This document shows, one piece after another, positions 17,365-25,673 of a stretch of 64,000 nucleotides of DNA; positions within the stretch are counted from its first letter, which is position 1; each line of letters opens with the position of its first letter. Position numbers and translations under genes: made by a program. The notes beneath the pieces were generated by a model that did not search any database, was not told the DNA's origin, and saw only the letters and a list, made by a program, of their open reading frames with translations. The stretch spans positions 62,001 to 126,000 of the forward strand of contig JAFEBU010000017.1 of the NCBI GenBank assembly GCA_018242505.1. The letters run 5' to 3'. Source of the DNA: Pseudomonadota bacterium. Its GTDB lineage: Bacteria; Pseudomonadota; Alphaproteobacteria; Reyranellales; Reyranellaceae.

Positions 17365-17805
17365 GTGAGTTTTCATTTAAAGATTTCCCATCCCCACCAT
17401 CTCGTGATGGCGACCGCACGAGGCGTCGTCACCGCAGCCGAGATCGATGACATCCAGGTCAGGATCGTGCAGGCGCAGGCCATGCCCTACGGCAAGCTGT
17501 ACGACCTCCGCGGCGTGACCGTCGATCTCTCGACCAGCGATCTCGCGGCGCATGCCGGCAAGCTCGCCGCCTACCGCTCGACCGGCGGCGTCGGCCCCTT
17601 GGCCCTTCTTGTGGACCTGACGACCACGATCGATCCGTCGGTGATAGCAGCCATCGCGGCCGTGCCGAGACCCTGCCGGCTCTTCGAGGAGCCGGCAAAG
17701 GCCCTCGCGTGGCTTCGCAGCCTGCGACCGGAGCCGGAGCCGGCAGAGGCGGCGAAAGCGCCGGGCCCGGGAAGGGCTCGAACGGACACGAGCGGCATGG
17801 AATGA
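17365..17805 (+). CDS. SpoIIAA/STAS-like hypothetical protein
   Basis: The 146-residue product starts at GTG 17365. It has a beta-alpha pattern resembling SpoIIAA-like single-domain proteins found in rhizobia: HLVMATARGVVTAAEIDD, YGKLYDLRGVTVDLSTSDL, LALLVDLTTTIDPSVIAAI. A C-terminal Pro/Ala/Glu linker has no clear structure. Assignment to the STAS-like fold rests on pattern only. No operon partner is obvious. Confidence 0.55.
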   Translation: MSFHLKISHPHHLVMATARGVVTAAEIDDIQVRIVQAQAMPYGKLYDLRGVTVDLSTSDLAAHAGKLAAYRSTGGVGPLALLVDLTTTIDPSVIAAIAAVPRPCRLFEEPAKALAWLRSLRPEPEPAEAAKAPGPGRARTDTSGME

Positions 17806-17836
17806 TCGTCGCCGATCACGCAACGAAGCGGCGTCC

Positions 17837-18190
17837 ATGCGCAGGATCTCCTGCGCGCTCCTGCTGATCCCAATCCTCCTTGGTTCGGCTTGGTCTCGCC
17901 ATCGCAACGCCGGGCCAGGCCGACGATGCCGCCTATTGCGCGGCGCTCTCGGCGGAGGCGGTGCGCCACCTCGGCCGTCGACGGCGCCAACGCGCCGGAC
18001 CTTGAACCAAGGCGGCGATCGAAGAATTCGACAGGAGCAACACCGCGGCCGGTATCGCGGCGCCACCCGCGCCGAACCCTGAACCAAGGCCGTGATCGAA
18101 GAATTCGACAGGGGCAACACCGCGGCCGGCATCGCGGCGCCGGAACGGAAACTGCGCGACAACTGCATCACGCTGCCGAAGCGGTCGTAA
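17837..18190 (+). pseudogene. Small exported protein gene broken by frameshifts and a 76-bp duplication
   Basis: An ATG at 17837 opens a signal-like sequence (RRISCALLLIPILLGSA). The reading then has to shift one base to continue GLAIATPGQADDAAYCAALSAEAVRHLG, and hits TGA at 18003. In the same frame the text resumes TKAAIEEFDRSNTAAGIAAP. A second, 76-base-offset copy in another frame reads KAVIEEFDRGNTAAGIAAPERKLRDN and ends LPKRS at TAA 18188. The two 65-bp copies (18001-18065 and 18077-18141) are nearly identical. I read this as a small periplasmic protein gene inactivated by indels and tandem duplication. Confidence 0.65.
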
Positions 18191-18585
18191 CGCTCCCGGC
18201 GCGCGTCCGGACCAGAGTCGCCTGCTTCACTCCGCTGCTGCAGGACCTCGCCCATTCGGTCCTGACCGCGGCGACAAGGCCGCCTTCTTCGGATACCGAT
18301 CCGGCGCGTCCGCAACGGTCGTCAGCGCAGCAGGATGTTCGTGCGGATCGTCCCCCAACCTCGCTATCCGACAGCGGGCGTCACCGCCGCCCTGCGCAGC
18401 AACCGTTCCTGGCGTCAAATGACCGTGCCATCGTGCGGCCTGAAGCAGGCTTTGACCGACAGCACCCGGCTGACGTACAGACCGGGATGGAACGGCCGCC
18501 TCGGCTACGACATCCTCGATGTTGCAGCCGCCATTGGCAGACTGCCGCGAACAGGAGGAGAATGGGCCGGAGACAGGCCAAGCCG
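18191..18585. other. Gap without a recognisable gene
   Basis: Nearly 400 GC-rich bases with frames open on both strands but no start, motif or ribosome binding site I can defend. Flanked by decayed sequence on both sides, it is probably degraded coding DNA. Confidence 0.4.
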
Positions 18586-18689
18586 GTGAGCCTGCCCGTT
18601 CCCGATCCGGGCACGGCCTTCTCGAGCGGCAAGCGGCTCGCGCGGCGCCGGCGCCGGCGCGGCTCCTGAAGGAGAATCGGAAGGCCGTG
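18586..18689 (+). pseudogene. Truncated copy of the aldehyde dehydrogenase 5' end
   Basis: GTG 18586 begins a segment reading VSLPVPDPG, followed after a frameshift by LLERQAARAAPAPARLLKENRKAV. It parallels the start of the intact gene at 19296 (VNAPVPDP...GLVERQATLAALARLVKENREAL) at both DNA and protein level. About 70 bases in the middle are missing. It is a partial duplicate lying one gene upstream of its parent. Confidence 0.65.
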
Positions 18690-18734
18690 AAATGGCCAGA
18701 CTTCGGACGACACTCTTTCGTGGAGGAGAGGACC

Positions 18735-19265
18735 TTGGACCTCCGTCTCATCTTGCTCGCCTTCGCTCTCCTGCTCCCGCCGGCCATCGCCAACGCACAG
18801 ACCGCGCCGGTGCCCAAGGCGTTTACCGATCCCAGGACGGGCTGCAAGGTCTGGGACACGGAGCCCACCGACGGCGAGTCGATCTCGTGGTCGGGCGGAT
18901 GCAAGGACGAGTTTGCCGAAGGCAACGGCTCGCTGCAGTGGTTCGAGAACGGCAAGCCTACGGCGCGCTACGAGGGCGCCTACCGGGCGGGAAAAATGGA
19001 AGGCCACGGTGTCTATAGCCTGGCCAACGGCGATCGGTACGAAGGCGAGTTCAGGGACGACGAGTTCAACGGCCATGGCGTCTACAGTTGGACCAACGGC
19101 GAGCGCTACGAGGGCGCGTGGGTCGACGGCAAGCCCAACGGAAAGGGGACCAAGACCGAGCCCGGCGGCAAGGTCTTCAGCGGCACCTGGATCAACGGCT
19201 GCTTCAAGGAAGGGCGTCGCCGCGCCATCGCCTACACGACGGCAGAGGCCTGCGGATTCGAGTAG
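18735..19265 (+). CDS. Exported MORN-repeat protein
   Basis: TTG 18735 is chosen because GGAGGAGAGG sits just upstream and the product then begins with a clean signal peptide (LRLILLAFALLLPPAIANAQ). The mature part of about 155 residues has three consecutive MORN repeats (YEGAYRAGKMEGHGVY, YEGEFRDDEFNGHGVY, YEGAWVDGKPNGKG) and a Cys-containing end. MORN repeats form beta-hairpin stacks that bind lipids or proteins; a periplasmic role is inferred. It sits between a truncated and an intact copy of the aldehyde dehydrogenase start. Confidence 0.82.
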   Translation: MDLRLILLAFALLLPPAIANAQTAPVPKAFTDPRTGCKVWDTEPTDGESISWSGGCKDEFAEGNGSLQWFENGKPTARYEGAYRAGKMEGHGVYSLANGDRYEGEFRDDEFNGHGVYSWTNGERYEGAWVDGKPNGKGTKTEPGGKVFSGTWINGCFKEGRRRAIAYTTAEACGFE

Positions 19266-19295
19266 GCTGCGAGCGGCGAAAGAAGGAGCAAGCTG

Positions 19296-20738
19296 GTGAA
19301 CGCACCCGTTCCCGATCCTGTCACCATCCCCGGCGAGTTCCGGGCCTGCTTCGAGGCGCAGCGCGCGGCTTATCTTGCCGCGCCGTCGCCGGGCCTTGTC
19401 GAGCGGCAAGCGACGCTTGCGGCGCTGGCGCGGCTCGTGAAGGAGAACCGGGAGGCGCTGGTCGCGGCGATCAATGCCGATTACGGCAACCGCTCCTCCT
19501 TCGAGACGCTGTTCGCCGAATATTTCGTCGTACTGGAGACGATCGCGCATACGCGCAAGCACCTGAAGAAATGGATGAAGCCGCAGAAGCGGTTGATCGA
19601 TTTCATGACCTATCCCGGCGCGCGCAACCGCGTGATCCCCCAGCCGCTCGGCGTCGTGGGCGTGATCGTGCCCTGGAACTTTCCGCTCAACCTCGCCTTC
19701 TGCCCGCTCGCCGCCATCCTCGCCGCCGGCAACCGCGCCATGGTGAAGATGTCCGAGAACTCGCAGCACCTCGCGGCGCTGCTGGCCAAGCTCTCGCCCA
19801 ACTACCTGCCGACCGACACGCTCGCCTTCTTCGAGGACGGCGGCGGCAGAGGTCCTGCGTTCTCCTCGCTCCCGTTCGACCATCTCCTGTTCACCGGCTC
19901 GGGCGCCACGGGTCGCGCCGTGATGGCCAATGCCGCGCGCAACCTCACGCCCGTGACCTTGGAGCTGGGCGGCAAGGCGCCGGCGATCGTGGCGCCCGAC
20001 TTCCCCCTGGAGGCCGCGGCAAAACGCATCCTCTGGGTGAAGATGCTGAACGCGGGCCAGATCTGCACCAATGTCGACTACGTCTTCGTCCCGAAGGGCA
20101 AGGAAGACGAGTTCGCCGCACACTGCGCGAGGCTCTTCAAGAAGCGCTATCCCGACATCAACGGGCCCGACTTCACCTCGATCATCGACCAGCGCGCCTT
20201 CGGCCGCCTGCTCCAGACGCTCGAGGACGCGCGGGCAAAGGGCGCGCGGCTGATCAACCTCGCCACGGGCCAGACGCCCGATGTGAGCCAGCGCAAGTTC
20301 CCGCCGCATCTGGTGCTCGATCCGACCGACGACATGCTGCTGATGCAGCGCGAGATCTTCGGCCCCATCCTGCCGATCAAGACCTACACCAACCGCCAGG
20401 AGGTGGCCGACTACATCAACGCCCGCGACCGCCCGCTCGCGCTCTATCCCTTCACCACGGACTCAGCCCTGCGCGACTTCTACATCTCGCACGTGATGTC
20501 GGGCGGCGTGTCGGTCAACGAGGCACTGCTGCATGTCGGCCAGCACGACCTGCCGTTCGGCGGCGTCGGCGCAAGCGGCATGGGCCACTATCACGGCCGC
20601 GAGGGCTTCCTCACCTTCTCCAAGCTGCGCCCCGTCTTCTACCAGGGCCCGTTCTCGCCCATCCAGCTCCTGCTCCAGCCACCCTATCCAGGCCTGCCGA
20701 TGAAGATCCTGCGCACGATGCTCAGGATGCGGACGTGA
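19296..20738 (+). CDS. Coniferyl aldehyde dehydrogenase-type ALDH
   Basis: The 480-residue enzyme is an NAD(P)+-dependent aldehyde dehydrogenase. It shows the cofactor region VIVPWNFPLN, the glycine motif FTGSGATGRAVM, the active-site Glu region ELGGKAPA and the catalytic Cys in NAGQICTNVDY. PFGGVGASGMGHYHG near the end and a hydrophobic C-terminal tail are typical of the coniferyl aldehyde dehydrogenase (CalB) branch, which also oxidises fatty aldehydes. The GTG start has AAGGAG eight bases upstream. The preceding MORN gene is co-directional at 30 bases, possibly in one transcript. Confidence 0.9.
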   Translation: MNAPVPDPVTIPGEFRACFEAQRAAYLAAPSPGLVERQATLAALARLVKENREALVAAINADYGNRSSFETLFAEYFVVLETIAHTRKHLKKWMKPQKRLIDFMTYPGARNRVIPQPLGVVGVIVPWNFPLNLAFCPLAAILAAGNRAMVKMSENSQHLAALLAKLSPNYLPTDTLAFFEDGGGRGPAFSSLPFDHLLFTGSGATGRAVMANAARNLTPVTLELGGKAPAIVAPDFPLEAAAKRILWVKMLNAGQICTNVDYVFVPKGKEDEFAAHCARLFKKRYPDINGPDFTSIIDQRAFGRLLQTLEDARAKGARLINLATGQTPDVSQRKFPPHLVLDPTDDMLLMQREIFGPILPIKTYTNRQEVADYINARDRPLALYPFTTDSALRDFYISHVMSGGVSVNEALLHVGQHDLPFGGVGASGMGHYHGREGFLTFSKLRPVFYQGPFSPIQLLLQPPYPGLPMKILRTMLRMRT

Positions 20739-20871
20739 GGACGAGGCAAAGATATTGCCAATGCCGGACCAGCTTCTTCTTGAAATTCAGGAACTGGTCC
20801 TAGCTCCTCGAGCGCTAATGGCTCCGGTCCAACACTATACGGCCCGCATCTTTCGATACGGGCCACGTAAA

Positions 20872-21057
20872 CTAGTAGTTGGCTTCGAAAGGTAGTGGGG
20901 TGAGCCGTTTTTCGGCTTCAGCATTCAGGGCACGCAAGAGCTCTCGCTTCTCCGACGTGCGCGCTTCGCCTGAATTAGGCATAACGTAGCGCGCACCGAC
21001 AAAGCCCATCTCGGCCTTGCGGCGTTCGATCCTCGTTTCAAGGTCGCGCAGCGTCAT
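20872..21057 (-). CDS. Small partner protein of a nucleotidyltransferase-like gene (61 aa)
   Basis: The 61-residue product (MTLRDLETRIERRKAEMGF, then SEKRELLRALNAEAEKRL) is two charged helices. Its ATG overlaps the stop of the preceding gene by four bases, so the two are translationally coupled. No family is recognised. Pairing of a small helical protein with a nucleotidyltransferase-fold protein is the layout of MNT- or AbiE-like toxin-antitoxin modules. Confidence 0.6.
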   Translation of the reverse strand: MTLRDLETRIERRKAEMGFVGARYVMPNSGEARTSEKRELLRALNAEAEKRLTPLPFEANY

Positions 21058-21419
21058 GGTTCGAACTCTAACACCCAACTGGTTAACGTTTCCAGCGAGG
21101 CGTCGTCCTCTGTCTCTGTCCTTATGAGGGGCTTAGACACCACCTGGACCCCGAACAGCAGTTCAGGATGCAACAGCGAATGTTGGAGCCAGTCCGCCTT
21201 GTTTGGAAGCTCAAACCCTAAAGCCTTCAGTTCCTCAAAGAAGGCTGTTTGTACCGGGCTCACGAAATCAAAGTCACCGGACACAACTTGACCCGCCGTG
21301 TATAGCTCGACAGCAGCACCGCCGACCAACACAGGTGCCGGATGTCCCTTTGCCGTCAGCCGCTCAACCGCAGTGGCGAACAACGAAAGGGCCTCAACAA
21401 ATTCAGGCCTAAATGCCAT
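21054..21419 (-). CDS. Nucleotidyltransferase-fold protein (DUF6036/AbiEii-like)
   Basis: The 121-residue protein contains PVLVGGAAVELYTAGQVVSGDFDFVS, the hG(G/S)...DxD core of minimal nucleotidyltransferases with the GG helix and the two Asp. LKALGFELP and LFGVQVVSKPLI follow. It is shorter than enzymes with a C-terminal helical domain. The ATG at 21419 follows a -10-like TATAAG about 17 bases away. Base composition is lower in GC than the flanks, suggesting acquisition. Toxin or enzymatic activity is inferred only from fold and gene pairing. Confidence 0.65.
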   Translation of the reverse strand: MAFRPEFVEALSLFATAVERLTAKGHPAPVLVGGAAVELYTAGQVVSGDFDFVSPVQTAFFEELKALGFELPNKADWLQHSLLHPELLFGVQVVSKPLIRTETEDDASLETLTSWVLEFEP

Positions 21420-21516
21420 GGCTTCTGGTGCCCTTATAGCATTCGAATTCGAACACCAAGGCGAATGACGCACCGCCTCACTCCGCTCTGACCGACGGTG
21501 GCTTCCGACCCGGCGT

Positions 21517-22770
21517 CTATCTGAAGCTCACCCGGGCCGGCAGTTGGCAGGACGGCTTCGAGCCGAGGTCGAGGTCGCCGATCTCCAACCACTTGCCGGT
21601 CGAGGCGGCCGCCGCGCCCTCCTTCTCGCCGGCAGCGGCCAGGCATTGCATGAAGGCGTGGCAGAAGAGGTCGTCCGGGTTGCATTGCGATCTCGTCGCC
21701 GCGTCGCAGGAACAGGCGGCCTTGGCGGCGGCGCCGTAGTAGGTCTGAAACCGCGGCAGCGTCTTCGCCTTGGCGGGTCCGACGACGACTGCCGGATCGT
21801 GCGACAGCGCATTGGAGAGACGCACCGACGATTTCAGGCTCTGGTCGAGCAGGATGCTGGCGGAACGCTCGGCGATGGTCAGGACCCCGTTCTTCACGCC
21901 GCTGGGCATGGGCGTGACCTCGAGGTTGCCGTGCACCAGCGCGATGGTGCGCAACCGCAGCCGGCTCAGATCGGCGTCGGGCTGCGCCTGGTCGGGCGAG
22001 ACCAGGAACACGTGCTGCCGCACGCCGCCGTCGGCCATCATCTGGCCGTCGATGAACACGGGGGGAAACGCGATCTCCTGGGCGGTCGCCGCATCGATGA
22101 CGGCCCGATAGCAATCGTCGCGCCGCGCCGTGCTCTCGAACGTGCCCTTCGCCAGCGCCACCATGTCGATGCGTAAAAACTCGCCGCTGTCGAGGTTCGC
22201 GAACCCGACATAGAGGCGGCGGCCTTCCGGGGCCCTCGCCACGCGGTTGATGACGTCGGTGGTGAGATACTTGCGCAGGAACGTCTGCTTGCCCGAGGCA
22301 TCGAAGAGGCTGTTCGCCCAGAGGAGCGACAGGGTGCTCCGCTTCGAGTAGATCTGCGCATCGGTGATGCCGAGATAGAACTGTTCGAGCTGCTCGTCCC
22401 AGGTTGGCGCAGCGCTCGTGTCGTAGGTGGCGAGGAAGGCGTAGGTCGCCATGAGCGCGCCGGTGCTCACGCCCGTCACGATCTGGATGTCGTCCCGGGC
22501 GATCGGCTTCGCGCTGCTGCCGACCGACCGCCAGCCCTTCAGGAAACCGGCCCCGTAGGCGCCGAACTCGCCGCCCGCGGAAAGTTCGAGCACGTTGATG
22601 TCGACCGGCACGGCCGGCGCGAAGAAGGCGTGGATATGCTCGTAGGCGTCGCGGACCTGGTACTGCGACAGGTTGCAGGCCAGGTTCCCCGGCGGCGAGG
22701 TCGGCCGCGCGCCGCCACAACTCGCGAGGACGATCATGCCGAGAAGCAGGATTATTCCTCTGACGATCAT
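21517..22770 (-). CDS. Patatin-like phospholipase, lipoprotein
   Basis: The 417-residue protein has a lipobox (LASC, Cys18) after a hydrophobic signal, then a patatin domain. This has the oxyanion loop SAGGEFGAYGAGF, the nucleophile elbow GVSTG (Ser about 102) and the catalytic Asp in ADGGV (about 247). It should be a membrane-anchored serine lipase. The C-terminus has a Cys-rich insert (CSCDAATRSQCNPDDLFC) that is not usual in the family. ATG 22770 was chosen for the GGGGGAGG ribosome binding site. It appears to be monocistronic. Confidence 0.88.
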   Translation of the reverse strand: MIVRGIILLLGMIVLASCGGARPTSPPGNLACNLSQYQVRDAYEHIHAFFAPAVPVDINVLELSAGGEFGAYGAGFLKGWRSVGSSAKPIARDDIQIVTGVSTGALMATYAFLATYDTSAAPTWDEQLEQFYLGITDAQIYSKRSTLSLLWANSLFDASGKQTFLRKYLTTDVINRVARAPEGRRLYVGFANLDSGEFLRIDMVALAKGTFESTARRDDCYRAVIDAATAQEIAFPPVFIDGQMMADGGVRQHVFLVSPDQAQPDADLSRLRLRTIALVHGNLEVTPMPSGVKNGVLTIAERSASILLDQSLKSSVRLSNALSHDPAVVVGPAKAKTLPRFQTYYGAAAKAACSCDAATRSQCNPDDLFCHAFMQCLAAAGEKEGAAAASTGKWLEIGDLDLGSKPSCQLPARVSFR

Positions 22771-22852
22771 CAGGCCTCCCCCCGCTTTGGACACTCGCGG
22801 TCAGTGTCCTAGCTTAGGGGAGGCTCCACAAGTTCATGAAGCGTCCGAGATT

Positions 22853-23935
22853 TCACTGTTTCCAGTCGTGGGCAAGCTTGCGCACGGCCGCAGGATCGAC
22901 CTCGTTCGAGCATTTGACGAACTGATCCGTGACGAGATCGTCGACAGGCGGGACCTCCTTCAGGGCGCCTTCGTTCTTGTACATCTGCATGTACTTCTCG
23001 AGACCGGCGCGATCGACCTCGCCGAAATCCTTCTGGCCGTCGGTGTAAGTCCGGTAGCCCTTCACGATGTAGTCGATCTCCCGCATGCCTTTCGCCTCGG
23101 CGGCGGCCGGATCACCCGCCTCGTGCGCGCCCGGGTTGACCGACCAGTAGATCTTGAGCGCCGCGGCCGGGTTTTCGCGGACGAAGATAATGGCCTTGGT
23201 CAGGGATCGTCCCAGCGAGCAGAGTGCGTCCGGCTTGTTCTTGATCGTCCGATCGGAGGCGGCAAAGCCATTGTTGCCGAAATCGCCGAGCGTTGGATGA
23301 TGGAAATACCGGAACGGAACGCCGATCCGCGCGAACGCCGCGTACTGCGACTCCCACAGGGCGACAGCCGCCACCCGATCGGACTTGAGCGCCGCGGCAG
23401 CCTGGTCGAGAACGCCGACCGGCACCAGCGTATAGTCGCGCCCCGCCTCCGCGCCCACGGTCCGCATCATCGACTTCACGACCGGCACGGCGGCACTGCC
23501 GAGGTTCGAGACGCCGATATTCTTGCCCTTGAGATCGGCCAGGGAGCGGACTTGCGACGATTCGGGAACGGCGATGTAGTAGTTGAGCGGGCGTTGATGG
23601 ACGTAGAACATCTTGCCGCGCAGGCCCTTGTCGTAGCCCAGGATCAGCGGTTCCACGGTCAGAACGCCGACATCGGCATTGCCGGCAGCGACGAGTTGCA
23701 TGGCCGTCGGCGCGTTCGCAGTATAACGCACGTCGAAGTCGAGATCTTCCTTGGCAAGAAAGCCGGCTTTCTCGGCTACATAGAGCAGCAGCGTCGACAC
23801 CGAGGGAACCTGCGATCCGACCTGCAAGGTCAACGATTTCGAACGCGCATGCCCCTGGTCTGTCGCGCCCAACGAAACGGCAAACGCGATGCCGGCGATC
23901 GCCAGAACCTTTCCGTACACCCCTCTTCCGTACAT
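22853..23935 (-). CDS. NitT/TauT-type ABC substrate-binding protein
   Basis: The protein (360 residues) has a signal peptide and the SsuA/ThiY-like fold: LQVGSQVPSVSTLLLYVAEKAGF, QLVAAGNADVGVL, LADLKGKNIGVSNLGSAAVP and VAALWESQYAAFARIG-like segments. It would deliver a small organic substrate to the adjacent permease. It is the last gene of a five-gene operon (amidohydrolase, RidA, ATPase, permease, binding protein). The ligand is unknown; the neighbours suggest a nitrogen-containing aromatic or cyclic compound. Confidence 0.87.
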   Translation of the reverse strand: MYGRGVYGKVLAIAGIAFAVSLGATDQGHARSKSLTLQVGSQVPSVSTLLLYVAEKAGFLAKEDLDFDVRYTANAPTAMQLVAAGNADVGVLTVEPLILGYDKGLRGKMFYVHQRPLNYYIAVPESSQVRSLADLKGKNIGVSNLGSAAVPVVKSMMRTVGAEAGRDYTLVPVGVLDQAAAALKSDRVAAVALWESQYAAFARIGVPFRYFHHPTLGDFGNNGFAASDRTIKNKPDALCSLGRSLTKAIIFVRENPAAALKIYWSVNPGAHEAGDPAAAEAKGMREIDYIVKGYRTYTDGQKDFGEVDRAGLEKYMQMYKNEGALKEVPPVDDLVTDQFVKCSNEVDPAAVRKLAHDWKQ

Positions 23936-23954
23936 GCCTGATCCTTTCTGAAAA

Positions 23955-24794
23955 CTAGATCTTCACGCTGGTGTCCATCCAGAACGCGAACCTGCGCGAC
24001 AGCAGTCCGACCGCCAGGTTCATGGAAAGACCGATAATGGAGAGCGTTGCCAGGACGGAGAAAACGCCCGTCACGTCCATGTTGGATTGCCGCACGACGA
24101 GCAGCGCGCCGAGCCCCGCCGAGGCGCCCAGGAACTCGCCGACCACCGCGCCGATCACCGAAAGGACGACCGCGATCTGCAGGCCCGCGATCAGGTACGG
24201 GACGGCATTCGGCAGCCGGACCTTGCGGAAGAGCTGCCACTTCGTGGCGTCCATCGAATCCATCAGCAGCACCTGCCGCGCATCCGTGCTCCGGAAGCCC
24301 GCCACGGCGTTGACCAGGATGGGAAAGAAGCAGATCAGCGCCACGATCAGGACCTTCGATTCGATACCGAAACCGAACCAGATGATCAGCAGCGGTGCGA
24401 TCGCGACCTTGGGGATGGTCTGCAGCGTGATGACATAGGGCCACGCGATCTGTTCGATCATCGGCACCAGCGCGATTGCCGCGCCCAGCCCGATCCCCGC
24501 GACAGCCCCGGCGCCGAAACCGAGGGCGATCTCGGCCATCGTATAGAGCGCCTCCTTCAGGAAGGCCGGCGACAGGATATCGGTGGCGAACATGAGGACG
24601 AGGTTCGAGGGCGCGGGCAGGAGAAACGCCGGCATCACGCCGGCGCGCACGCACCCCTCCCAGCTCGCCAGGACGGCCACCAGCACGATGGCGCTCACGA
24701 TGCTGCCCGTCGTCCTGAAGCCGGCCCGCATGGGCGCGGGTTTGGCCGTCTCGGCGGAGAAGACGACGTCATGCACGGCCGTCGAAACGGTCAT
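23955..24794 (-). CDS. ABC transporter permease (SsuC/TauC type)
   Basis: This 279-residue inner-membrane protein has six hydrophobic helices and the binding-protein-dependent permease loop around DSMDATKWQLFRKVRLPNAVPYLIAGL (the EAA motif). It ends FAFWMDTSVKI. It starts two bases before the ATPase stop codon, so the genes are closely spaced and coupled. Confidence 0.9.
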   Translation of the reverse strand: MTVSTAVHDVVFSAETAKPAPMRAGFRTTGSIVSAIVLVAVLASWEGCVRAGVMPAFLLPAPSNLVLMFATDILSPAFLKEALYTMAEIALGFGAGAVAGIGLGAAIALVPMIEQIAWPYVITLQTIPKVAIAPLLIIWFGFGIESKVLIVALICFFPILVNAVAGFRSTDARQVLLMDSMDATKWQLFRKVRLPNAVPYLIAGLQIAVVLSVIGAVVGEFLGASAGLGALLVVRQSNMDVTGVFSVLATLSIIGLSMNLAVGLLSRRFAFWMDTSVKI

Positions 24795-24795
24795 C

Positions 24796-25662
24796 TCACA
24801 TCTCCCTCTTGGCCGACAGCAGCCTGCGAATATGCGTAGCGTAGGTGCCGAAGCGAGGATCGGTCATCATGTCGAGCGAGCGCGGACGAGGAAGATCGAT
24901 CTCGATGTCGTCCAGCAGCCGCGACGGCCGGCCGCTCAGCACGACGACGCGGTCCGACAGATAGACGGCTTCGCTGATCGAATGCGTCACGAACACGATG
25001 GTCTTGCCGGTCCGCATCCAGATCGTCTGAAGCTCCTCGGCCATCTGCTCGCGCGTCAGCGCATCGAGCGCGCCGAACGGTTCGTCCATCAGGAGAAGCT
25101 CGGGCTCAGGCGCCAGCGCTCGCGCAATCGCCGCCCGCTGCTGCATGCCGCCCGACAACTCGAACGGATATTTCTTCTCGAAGCCTTCGAGGCCGACCGT
25201 GGCCAGGAGCTTGCGCGCCCGATCGAGGCCCGCCGCCGCATCGAGCCGCATCACCTCGATCGGCAGCAGGATGTTGTCGAGGATGGTGCGCCACGGCAGC
25301 AGCAGGGATTCCTGGAACACGACGCCCAGCCGCGGCTTGATCTCGCCCTGCCGGATGCCGCGATAGACGATCCGTCCTGACGAGGGCGGCAGGAGGCGGC
25401 CCATCATCTTGAGCAGCGTGCTCTTGCCGCATCCCGACGGCCCGACCAGGGAGATGAACCCTCCGCGCGGCACGTCGAGCGAGATCTTCTCGATCGCATC
25501 GATGCTGTCGCCACTGCGGCTCTCGTATCGTTTGGCGATGTCCTGGACCTGGATCAGCGGCGGCGCCCCGGCGGCAGCGGCATAGGGCAACACTTCCGCT
25601 GCCGGCCTCTTCGCATCTCCGCGCGGCATGTCGAATGCCTGCCCTTGCGCCGGCTCGCCCAT
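24796..25662 (-). CDS. ABC transporter ATPase (SsuB/TauB type)
   Basis: The 288-residue protein shows all nucleotide-binding motifs: Walker A GPSGCGKST, Q-loop VFQESLLLPWRT, signature LSGGMQQR, Walker B LLLMDEPFGALD and switch His in VFVTHSISEA. A Pro/Ala-rich N-terminal extension of about 35 residues precedes the domain, so the start could also be 25629. It powers the adjacent permease. Confidence 0.92.
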   Translation of the reverse strand: MGEPAQGQAFDMPRGDAKRPAAEVLPYAAAAGAPPLIQVQDIAKRYESRSGDSIDAIEKISLDVPRGGFISLVGPSGCGKSTLLKMMGRLLPPSSGRIVYRGIRQGEIKPRLGVVFQESLLLPWRTILDNILLPIEVMRLDAAAGLDRARKLLATVGLEGFEKKYPFELSGGMQQRAAIARALAPEPELLLMDEPFGALDALTREQMAEELQTIWMRTGKTIVFVTHSISEAVYLSDRVVVLSGRPSRLLDDIEIDLPRPRSLDMMTDPRFGTYATHIRRLLSAKREM

Positions 25663-25673
25663 CGCCCCGGCGC

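Noticed and set aside
17890..18669. 259-codon plus-strand frame as one gene
   Set aside because: Its translation is Arg/Pro-rich without domains, and the true coding signals in other frames identify two pseudogene pieces here.
18381..20309. Very long minus-strand open frame of over 640 codons
   Set aside because: It lies opposite the MORN and aldehyde dehydrogenase genes, which have clear domains and ribosome binding sites; such mirror frames are common in GC-rich genes.
21425..21460. GTTCGAATTCGAA-like string suggesting a tRNA T-arm
   Set aside because: No acceptor, D- or anticodon-arm sequences surround it; it lies in the promoter region of the nucleotidyltransferase-like gene.
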